DNA of 64,000 bases from Nitrosomonas sp. (lineage in GTDB: Bacteria; Pseudomonadota; Gammaproteobacteria; Burkholderiales; Nitrosomonadaceae), in assembly GCA_028577615.1 (NCBI GenBank), contig JAJSDU010000011.1:1-64000 (forward strand). Direction: 5' to 3'. Each line of letters begins with the position of its first letter. Within the stretch, counting starts at the first letter, position 1. The notes under the pieces are model-generated. The model had not been told where the DNA came from, searched no databases, and saw only the letters and a list, made by a program, of their open reading frames with translations. A program made the translations under genes and the position numbers. Below are positions 57,978 through 64,000 of the stretch, in pieces.

Positions 57978-58702
57978 GCCTGTTCTCCGGGGTGCTGATC
58001 GCCTGCATTGGGCGGATGGACCACCAGCAGATTGGAGTCATACGTGACGATGCCGAGTAAAATGGCGTTGATAACGCGATCGATATTGCACCAGTATTCC
58101 TGATTCGGGCCATAGGGATCATTGATCAACAGCGTGCGTTTGTTGCGGTTGTAGCCCGAGATAATAACGAAATGCCCGGCGGGAACGCCGCGTATATCGT
58201 CCGGTGTATCGTCCGGGCCATGTTCACGCGCCACGCGATATAAAAATGTTGAGCTCAATCCGGTTAAAATTGGCAATCCGCGCCGCAGCAAACCATGAAT
58301 CAGCCGGCGGGAAAGATCAAGAAATCGAAGACATCCACCCGCCGCCAGAAACTCCAGATAACCTCGGGTGGCATAGCGCAGCCTGCGATCTGTTTTTGCT
58401 TCGCTCTGAAGGCGCAGCCGTTCGGCAATATCAATGCCAGGGACGAACCAGGATGGGTCAAAAATCATCAGATTATAGGTGTAGATCGTAGCCTGGAAAC
58501 CGTGACGCAGCGCATCGCAGGCCAGAAAAACATCGAAAGTCCCTGAGCCGCTTTCAAGTTTGCGCGTACGGGAAATAATTTCATCCAGCGCATCCGTTTT
58601 TCCCCAATAGTCATAAATGGCATGCAGGCAGGTCGGGCCGCAAGTCGTTTCATCCGGTTGCGGTAATATTCTGACGGGCAGATGATGAACAGGTTTCAGC
58701 AT
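57974..58702 (-). CDS. C39/papain-like peptidase
   Basis: 242 residues, no signal peptide, no ATP-binding cassette. The catalytic triad is visible: Cys21 in DETTCGPTCL, His177 in AGHFVIISG and Asp195 in LLINDPYG. This is a papain-like fold of the C39 group in a cytoplasmic, stand-alone form. It is the first gene of the four-gene ligase operon. It may process a peptide substrate for the ligases or act as a transpeptidase; nothing in the sequence decides between these. Confidence 0.88.
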   Translation of the reverse strand: MLKPVHHLPVRILPQPDETTCGPTCLHAIYDYWGKTDALDEIISRTRKLESGSGTFDVFLACDALRHGFQATIYTYNLMIFDPSWFVPGIDIAERLRLQSEAKTDRRLRYATRGYLEFLAAGGCLRFLDLSRRLIHGLLRRGLPILTGLSSTFLYRVAREHGPDDTPDDIRGVPAGHFVIISGYNRNKRTLLINDPYGPNQEYWCNIDRVINAILLGIVTYDSNLLVVHPPNAGDQHPGEQA

Positions 58703-58769
58703 GACAGAGTTGGTACGAATCTTAACGGATCATTGGTTTGAATATAACTGAAAACGGTCTTATTTTGCT

Positions 58770-58789
58770 GATTTTTTCTTGAAAAAATC
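58770..58789. repeat. AT-rich palindrome upstream of the ligase operon
   Basis: GATTTTTTC-TT-GAAAAAATC, a perfect 9+9 palindrome 68 bases upstream of the C39 gene start. It could be an operator. It is simple enough in composition that chance is also possible. Confidence 0.35.
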
Positions 58790-58925
58790 CCGTATGTCAC
58801 GGTGCGGCAGCCTGTTCTGATGGCTTCCATTTGTCATTGTTCTGCCGGATAATCCGGGATAGCCGGAATTTTTCCATTGCATTCAATAAATATCCCTTTC
58901 ATACCAGGTAATACAAGGAGTCAGC

Positions 58926-59360
58926 ATGTCCAGCGCAGTGATTCAACCCTATTTAATGTTCGGTGGGCGTTGTGAAGAAGCGCTCGAATTTTACCGCACC
59001 GCGCTCGGCGCGCAGATAGACATGCTGATGCGCTACCAGGACGGTCCGGAAGCGCCACCGCCGGGCATGTTGCCGCCGGGGTTTGAAAGCAAGGTCATGC
59101 ACGCCAGCTTCCGCGTCGGTGGTAATGTGTTGATGGCCTCGGACGGTTGCGAGCAAGGCCAGGAATTCAAGGGCTTCTCATTGTCGATTTCGGTTGCTGA
59201 AGAAACGGAAGCGAAGCGCTTTTTTTCCGCGCTTGCCGATGGTGGAACCGTGCAAATGCCGCTGGAGAAAACTTTCTGGTCACCATGCTTCGGCATGCTC
59301 ACTGACCGTTTCGGCGTCAGCTGGATGATCAATGTTCTGACTGCTGAATGCAGCGAATAA
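58926..59360 (+). CDS. VOC family (PhnB-like) protein
   Basis: 144 residues, typical length. The glyoxalase/PhnB fold starts YLMFGGRCEEALEFYRTALG and closes with DRFGVSWMINV. Members bind metals in a paired-barrel site; this subgroup has no established substrate. It is divergent from the ligase operon across 223 bases and has an AAGGAG ribosome binding site. Confidence 0.92.
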   Translation: MSSAVIQPYLMFGGRCEEALEFYRTALGAQIDMLMRYQDGPEAPPPGMLPPGFESKVMHASFRVGGNVLMASDGCEQGQEFKGFSLSISVAEETEAKRFFSALADGGTVQMPLEKTFWSPCFGMLTDRFGVSWMINVLTAECSE

Positions 59361-59742
59361 TGCACGCCCGGCATGTCCGCGACTTTACACCGCACGGATG
59401 AAAGTCATCGTCACGCTGGATTACTTTCAACGCATCTGCCAGCAATACCAGACAGGCAAAGACTATTTTTCCAGCCGTTCGCCGGTCGCAGTTTTCAGGC
59501 GGCCGGATTCGTCGCGGAAATGGTGCTTGTGCATCAGAACGGAAACTACTGCGCCGACGATGGGGTGGTGTTTTGAATGTTGCACGCGGATCGAAGCAGA
59601 TTTGTTTATGATGCAAGCCGTATTGATAAGTTTACATTAAACATGAATGAAAAAGATGAAGCGTGCTGCAACAAAGATTATTTCTGATGTAATCGATAGT
59701 TGCTGTTCTGAATATTTGCGTTGAGTATGTATAGGAATTATC
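59361..59742. other. 382-base gap, possible C-terminal gene fragment
   Basis: No recognised gene. On the minus strand a 40-codon stretch (59463-59585) reads like the end of a protein (HHPIVGAVVSVLMHKHHFRD) but has no ribosome binding site. A plus-strand frame from 59398 overlaps it. The right part (59590-59742) is AT-rich and should hold the promoter of the cyclase-like gene. Confidence 0.4.
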
Positions 59743-60477
59743 GTGAAGCAACACTACTTTATTGCTGTGTGTGACATTCTTGGTTTTTCAGATCACATCG
59801 AAGCGAATCCGCTGGATATTGTCGTCAATCTGTCACTGGATTATTTCCGTCGGTCTCTTGACCATTCTGTCCATAAATTCGAATTTCCATCCCAGGCTCC
59901 ACCGACATCAGATCTTGATCGACACAAACACGTGGGCGTGGCATTGTTTTCCGATACGGTTCTCTTTTACACTAAACATGATACAGATGATGCGATTCGC
60001 GAGCTTCTTGCGACGGTTAGTTGGCTCATTTTTGAGACGATACAACAGGGCCAAACAAGAGTACGAGCTGGTTTGGCGTATGGTGAGGCTTACATTGAAC
60101 CAGAGAATTCTTTGTTTATTGGTATGCCGATTGTGAATGCATATCGATTCGAGCAACAACAGCAGTGGGCAGGTGGTGCGTTGGACTGTTCTGCATATAT
60201 GCGAATTCCCAAGGAAGTACGTTTTGGCGAATATGCTGATTGGTGGCTTGTGGAGTATGATGTTCCATTAAAAAGTAATGCTATCAGACGAACGCTGGCG
60301 TTGAATTGGAATAATGGAATCCATCATCCAGACTGGTGTTTGCGTTGGTCAATGCAGTTCGATATGCCAAGCGAAGCGGATTGGAGCGTGAATCCTAGTG
60401 TTTGCGAGAAGTTCGTTAATACAAAAAAATTTCACGAAAAGTATTGTCAATTTTGTCGCAACGACATCAAATCCTGA
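59743..60477 (+). CDS. orphan class III nucleotidyl cyclase-like protein
   Basis: 244 residues from a GTG start (TAGGAATTATC upstream). The order of motifs fits a cyclase homology domain. Asp11 in VCDILGF and Asp71 in LFSDTVLFY stand at the two metal positions, then RAGLAYGEAY, then GMPIVNAYRFEQQQQW with Asn132 and Arg135 near the catalytic Asn/Arg positions. N132-R135 spacing is one residue shorter than in canonical cyclases. Stand-alone proteins of this shape include the Pycsar cyclases of phage defence, but no effector gene lies next to it. The base composition looks more AT-rich than its neighbours. Cyclase activity is an inference. Confidence 0.72.
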   Translation: MKQHYFIAVCDILGFSDHIEANPLDIVVNLSLDYFRRSLDHSVHKFEFPSQAPPTSDLDRHKHVGVALFSDTVLFYTKHDTDDAIRELLATVSWLIFETIQQGQTRVRAGLAYGEAYIEPENSLFIGMPIVNAYRFEQQQQWAGGALDCSAYMRIPKEVRFGEYADWWLVEYDVPLKSNAIRRTLALNWNNGIHHPDWCLRWSMQFDMPSEADWSVNPSVCEKFVNTKKFHEKYCQFCRNDIKS

Positions 60478-60816
60478 TGTTTTTTTGTATTCTATTAAAG
60501 TATATGAACTATCTTTGATAGTTATCAATTGCAGGAAAAAGTTTTTAAAACGTATTGTGGTTCCGCAAGCTGATAATGTACCGCAGTCTGCCAAGACGGT
60601 TCTGGGTGAAAATTGGTAAGTGAATATTCTTTTCTCGTGATCACACTTCACCTTGTGTTTCTGTGATCGTGTTTTTGTATTCACTATTAAATAAGGTGCA
60701 CGAACTTCAAATGTGCGTGTGTAAGCATTGCCCAACTACATCGACTAAAGCGGGCAACTTCACCGGGTAAATTTCTTCAAATATAATCGATGAACATTTC
60801 TAATGAGGCATGAAGC
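60478..60816. other. 339-base AT-rich gap
   Basis: No gene is supported. It contains the GATCACA...TGTGATC hairpin (60639-60668) and probably the promoter of the DUF547-pst operon. A plus-strand frame (60398-60619) starts inside the cyclase-like gene in another frame and has no family match. Confidence 0.5.
60639..60668 (+). terminator. possible hairpin terminator after the cyclase-like gene
   Basis: GATCACA (60639-60645) pairs with TGTGATC (60662-60668), followed by GTGTTTTTG. The stem is only 7 base pairs with a 16-base loop, and it is 160 bases beyond the stop, so it is a weak candidate. It could also be a CRP-like dyad. Confidence 0.25.
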
Positions 60817-61644
60817 ATGAAACGAATGATGCGCTTGACCCGGACTTTATCAATGTGGTTGTTTTTCTGGCTGTTTGCCGGCGCTGCTGTTGCGCAGCAG
60901 TTTGATCATACGCACAGGCTCTGGGACGGGTTGTTGCATGAACATGTTGTAATGATTAATCAGGGGCGGGCAAGTCAGGTCGATTATGCCGGTTTTTTGC
61001 AGGATCGTTTGGTGTTGCAGCGCTATTTGGTGCAGTTGTCTGCGGTGAATGAGGCCGTATTTACAGGCTGGAGTAAGCAGGAGCAACTGGCGTTTCTGAT
61101 CAATGCGTACAATGCGTTTACCGTCGAGCTGATTCTGACGCGTTACCCGAAGCTCGACTCGATCAAGGATCTGGGTTCTTTTTTGCGCAGCCCCTGGAAG
61201 AAGGAGTTTGTGCCGCTGCTCGGCCAGACACGTTCATTGGATGATATTGAGCATGGTCTGATTCGTAATCCCGGGGATTATAACGAACCGCGCATTCATT
61301 TCGCGGTGAACTGCGCATCGATCGGTTGTCCCGGCTTGTTGAACGAAGCCTTTGTCGCCGAGAGGCTCGATCAGCAACTGGAAGCCGTTACCCGGGCGTT
61401 TCTGCAGGATCGTACGCGCAATCGCTTTAATGTCTCGACCGGTGATCTGGAAATATCGAAAATATTCGACTGGTATACCGAGGATTTTGAACGCGGGTGG
61501 GGCGGCTGGCATTCGTTGAATCATTTCCTCGTGCATTACGCGGACAGCCTGACTGACAATGCGCAGGAGAAAATGGCGATTGCGACGGGTAATTTTAAAG
61601 TGCGCTATCTGGATTATGACTGGAAATTGAATCATAAGAAATGA
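60817..61644 (+). CDS. DUF547 secreted protein
   Basis: 275 residues. A signal peptide covers about 1-27 (LFFWLFAGAAVAQQ). The DUF547 core has EQLAFLINAYNAFTVELIL, SLDDIEHGLIRN, PRIHFAVNCASIGCPGLLNE and FDWYTEDFERGWGG. The family is common in bacteria and plants, and its function is unknown. The stop overlaps the pstS start by 4 bases, so it is the first gene of the phosphate-uptake operon here. Confidence 0.93.
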   Translation: MKRMMRLTRTLSMWLFFWLFAGAAVAQQFDHTHRLWDGLLHEHVVMINQGRASQVDYAGFLQDRLVLQRYLVQLSAVNEAVFTGWSKQEQLAFLINAYNAFTVELILTRYPKLDSIKDLGSFLRSPWKKEFVPLLGQTRSLDDIEHGLIRNPGDYNEPRIHFAVNCASIGCPGLLNEAFVAERLDQQLEAVTRAFLQDRTRNRFNVSTGDLEISKIFDWYTEDFERGWGGWHSLNHFLVHYADSLTDNAQEKMAIATGNFKVRYLDYDWKLNHKK

Positions 61645-62501
61645 GAATGCCCCTATACATCAGCACAGACGGTCATTTACGGTTTTATCGGACGTTCATT
61701 CCTGCAATTATCGCCGGTCTGATGGTGTTTTCAATGACAACCACGCATGCCGCGGCGCAGCGGCTGACACTGACCGGTTCGAGCACGGTTGCGCCGCTGG
61801 TCAATGAGATCGCGCGGCGGTTTGAAGCGCAGTTCCCCGGCGTGCGCATCGACGTGCAGACCGGCGGATCATCGCGCGGCATCAACGATGTGCGCAAAGG
61901 CGTTGCGGGTATTGGCATGGTGTCACGCGCGCTGAAGCCGGGCGAAGATGATCTGCATGCGCATATCATCGCGCTGGATGGCGTCGGTCTGATTGTGCAC
62001 GCGCGCAATCCGGTTGTTTCGCTCAGCAGGCGGCAGATCGCCGATATCTTCACGGGCAAAATCACGCGCTGGAATGCTGTCGGTGGCGACGATGCGCGTA
62101 TTACCGTGGTCAACAAGGCAGAAGGGCGTTCCACGCTGGAGCTGTTTCTGGAATATTTTCAACTGAAAAACAGCGTCATCCGGCCGCATGTCATCATCGG
62201 TGATAACGCGCAGGGCATCAAAACGGTAACCGGTAATCGCAATGCGATCGGTTACGTCTCCATCGGTGCTGCGGAATATGAGTCCCGGCGCGGCGTTCCA
62301 CTGCGTCTGCTGGCGCTGGATGGTATCGCGGCTTCCGTGGACAATGTGCGCAATGGAAACTTCCCGTTATCGCGTCCGCTCAATCTGGTCACGGCCGGCG
62401 TACCGCAGGGTCTGGCGCGGCAATTCATTACGTTCGCGCAATCCGCGCAGGTGCATGATCTGGTCGAGGCGCAGTATTTTGTTCCGCCGGATGCAGACTG
62501 A
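61641..62501 (+). CDS. pstS: phosphate ABC transporter substrate-binding protein
   Basis: 286 residues. A signal peptide (about 1-40, IIAGLMVFSMTTTHAAAQ) precedes a type II periplasmic binding fold with phosphate-binding loops TGSSTVAPLVNEIARRF, TGGSSRGINDVRKG and IVHARNPV. It captures phosphate in the periplasm. It is the short PstS type (typical of PstS-like 2, lacking the extended E. coli C-terminus). Its end overlaps pstC by 11 bases. Confidence 0.93.
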   Translation: MRMPLYISTDGHLRFYRTFIPAIIAGLMVFSMTTTHAAAQRLTLTGSSTVAPLVNEIARRFEAQFPGVRIDVQTGGSSRGINDVRKGVAGIGMVSRALKPGEDDLHAHIIALDGVGLIVHARNPVVSLSRRQIADIFTGKITRWNAVGGDDARITVVNKAEGRSTLELFLEYFQLKNSVIRPHVIIGDNAQGIKTVTGNRNAIGYVSIGAAEYESRRGVPLRLLALDGIAASVDNVRNGNFPLSRPLNLVTAGVPQGLARQFITFAQSAQVHDLVEAQYFVPPDAD

Positions 62502-63333
62502 CAGGCTGCTGGTCTGGGTTTTACGGGTTGGTGCAACGTTGGCTGCGCTGGTGATGCTGCTGATTCTGATGTTTCTGTTGTTCGAGTCCTGGTCTGTCTT
62601 GACCGAGTTGTCGCTGATGCGGTTCGTGACCGATGCATCATGGCATCCGCTGGAAGGCGCATACCATTTAATGCCCATGCTGCTGGCCACGCTGCTGGCA
62701 AGTATCGGGGCGCTCATGCTGGCAGTGCCTTTGGGGCTGGCTTCAGCCGTGTTCATTGTCTTTTTTGCCCCGCCGCATCTGGCGGCGTTGTATAAACGGC
62801 TGATTGAATTGCTGGCCGGAATTCCGTCGGTCGTTTTCGGTTTCTGGGGTCTGACGACGCTGGCGCCTTTGATCAACGAATGGCATCCACCGGGAGCGAG
62901 TCTGCTGGCTGCTGTACTGGTATTGACGCTGATGGTGCTGCCGATGATTACGCTGACAGCTTATACCGCGTTTGTGGCTGTTCCGGATGAGTTGTTGCGC
63001 AATGCCGCTGCGCTGGGGCTGTCCCGTTGGGGTGTGATCGCTGGCGTTGCATTGCCTGCCGCGCGTAACGGTATTATCGCCGGAATTATTCTGGCCGCGG
63101 CGCGCGCACTCGGTGAAACTATGGCGGTGCTCATGGTTGCGGGCAATGTCGTGCAATATCCTGAATCTATCTTCGATCCCGTGCGTACGCTGGCCGCCAA
63201 TATCGCGCTTGAAATGGCGTATGCCATGGACGATCACCGCGCTGTTCTGTTTGTCTCGGGATTGCTGCTGATGGTGCTGGTGATGGCGTTGTCGGCGCTT
63301 GCCGGATTATTGGAAAGGCATCGTCATGCCTGA
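62491..63333 (+). CDS. pstC: phosphate ABC transporter permease PstC
   Basis: 280 residues from the ATG at 62491, which overlaps the pstS stop. Longer in-frame readings upstream lie within pstS and are rejected. Six membrane helices are seen, with the permease EAA-like loop LRNAAALGLSRWGVIAGVALPAARNGIIAGI and GETMAVLMVAGN. LAGIPSVVFGFWGL is the PstC/PstA signature. Partner of PstA in the inner membrane. Confidence 0.94.
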   Translation: MQTDRLLVWVLRVGATLAALVMLLILMFLLFESWSVLTELSLMRFVTDASWHPLEGAYHLMPMLLATLLASIGALMLAVPLGLASAVFIVFFAPPHLAALYKRLIELLAGIPSVVFGFWGLTTLAPLINEWHPPGASLLAAVLVLTLMVLPMITLTAYTAFVAVPDELLRNAAALGLSRWGVIAGVALPAARNGIIAGIILAAARALGETMAVLMVAGNVVQYPESIFDPVRTLAANIALEMAYAMDDHRAVLFVSGLLLMVLVMALSALAGLLERHRHA

Positions 63334-63345
63334 AGAGCGACTGAA

Positions 63346-64000
63346 ATGATGCTATCCGTATCCGTCAGGCAAAGAATCCGCGATTTTTCCCTGCAAAGCC
63401 TGATGTATCTGGCGGTGCTGCTGGTCAGTGCGGTGTTTGTGTGGCTGCTGGCCGATCTCGTGCAAGGCGGCATGGCGCATCTTTCCTGGGCATTTCTGAC
63501 CGAATCGCCGCGCGATGCCGGGCGTGCCGGTGGCATCGCTTCGATTCTGGTGTCCACCCTGCTGATTCTGTTGATCGCGCTGGCTGCCGCAGTTCCGCTA
63601 GCCTGGGCGACGGCGGTATTGCTGGCCGAGTTTGTGCCGATTGACAGCCGTTTCGGCAGCGCCGTGCGTTTCAGTCTGTATGTGCTCGCGGGCGTACCCT
63701 CGATTGTATTTGGATTGTTTGGCAATGCTTTTTTCAGTATTTATCTGGGTCTTGGATTTTCCATTCTGTCCGGCGGGCTGACACTCGCCTGCATGCTGCT
63801 GCCGATTCTGACCAGCACCGCCGAAGCCGGTATGCGAACGGTACCTGATACATACCGGCTGTCGGCAGCCGCGTTAGGCATGACGCGCACGACCGCGCTG
63901 ATTCATCTGATATTTCCGGCTGCGGCGCCTGTGCTTGCCGCGGGACTGCTGATCGGTATCGGGCGTGCGCTGGCTGAAACAGCGGCACTGCTGTTCACCA
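63346..64000 (+). CDS. pstA: phosphate ABC transporter permease PstA (cut by the edge)
   Basis: 218 codons are visible from the ATG at 63346; a second ATG follows immediately. The membrane-permease pattern ATAVLLAEFVPI, LAGVPSIVFGLFGNAFFS and the EAA loop TYRLSAAALGMTRTTALIHL with GRALAETAALLFT are present, and the gene runs off the right edge. It starts 12 bases after pstC. pstB and phoU are presumably beyond the window. Confidence 0.93.
   Translation, partial: MMLSVSVRQRIRDFSLQSLMYLAVLLVSAVFVWLLADLVQGGMAHLSWAFLTESPRDAGRAGGIASILVSTLLILLIALAAAVPLAWATAVLLAEFVPIDSRFGSAVRFSLYVLAGVPSIVFGLFGNAFFSIYLGLGFSILSGGLTLACMLLPILTSTAEAGMRTVPDTYRLSAAALGMTRTTALIHLIFPAAAPVLAAGLLIGIGRALAETAALLFT

Noticed and set aside
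59398..59640. 80-codon plus-strand frame after the VOC gene
   Set aside because: Overlaps an opposite-strand fragment, has no ribosome binding site and no family pattern; treated as gap.
61641..62501. A second gene in the pstS region (frame beginning at 62242)
   Set aside because: The frame is pstC read too far upstream into pstS; the ATG at 62491 gives the normal PstC length.

Overview
The window looks like a chromosomal segment of a betaproteobacterium, most likely a Nitrosomonas-type ammonia oxidiser. This is inference from overall gene content (copper and cytochrome proteins, a duplicated FtsH, RimK-family amidoligases, many sensor kinases, a TtpC-type TonB system); no rRNA or amo/hao marker lies inside to prove it. 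No rRNA, tRNA or CRISPR array was seen. Coding density is high. Decayed DNA is limited to an antiporter pseudogene (4006-4831) and an IS5-type transposase remnant (about 37900-38344).

Layout, left half. 1-643 is the start of a secreted protein running off the left edge, followed by an 815-base gap with a nested palindrome. radC and an APH-like/P-loop kinase fusion converge at about 2.1-3.8 kb. A LysR regulator is divergent from ycaC, a Tat-exported amidohydrolase, an MFS exporter and a pirin (4.9-11.5 kb). An FtsH paralogue, an FNR-box-preceded BCAM0308-type zinc-ribbon protein and guanine deaminase follow. Then come a three-gene periplasmic copper/cytochrome operon, ttcA, a 44-residue membrane protein with a perfect FNR box, DUF2784, a TlpA thioredoxin with dsbD, cutA and glpK (to 24.3 kb).

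24.7-41.9 kb is a signalling region. It holds a heme oxygenase overlapping a bacteriophytochrome with an intact GGDEF and a degenerate EAL domain, a convergent REC-EAL protein with an intact EAL site, a PAS hybrid kinase, a two-REC regulator, a MASE1/CHASE hybrid kinase with Hpt, and (after the IS remnant) a NarX-type kinase carrying three tandem copies of a sensory module with its NarL-type regulator. The phytochrome and REC-EAL pair suggests light/c-di-GMP control in a chemolithotroph.

43.3-51.8 kb is a complete TonB energy-transduction operon (DUF3450, TtpC-like ExbB, ExbB, ExbD, TonB, TPR protein, TonB-dependent receptor). A REC-TPR regulator and a sensorless kinase follow at 52.1-54.4 kb. 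54.5-58.7 kb is a tight four-gene operon: papain-like C39 peptidase, RimK-family ATP-grasp with RLAN domain, GCS2 ligase, and N-formylglutamate amidohydrolase-like hydrolase. Its product is unknown, and it is the best candidate here for an undescribed peptide-forming or peptide-modifying system. After a VOC protein and an orphan class III cyclase-like protein, the window ends in DUF547-pstS-pstC-pstA, with pstA cut by the right edge.
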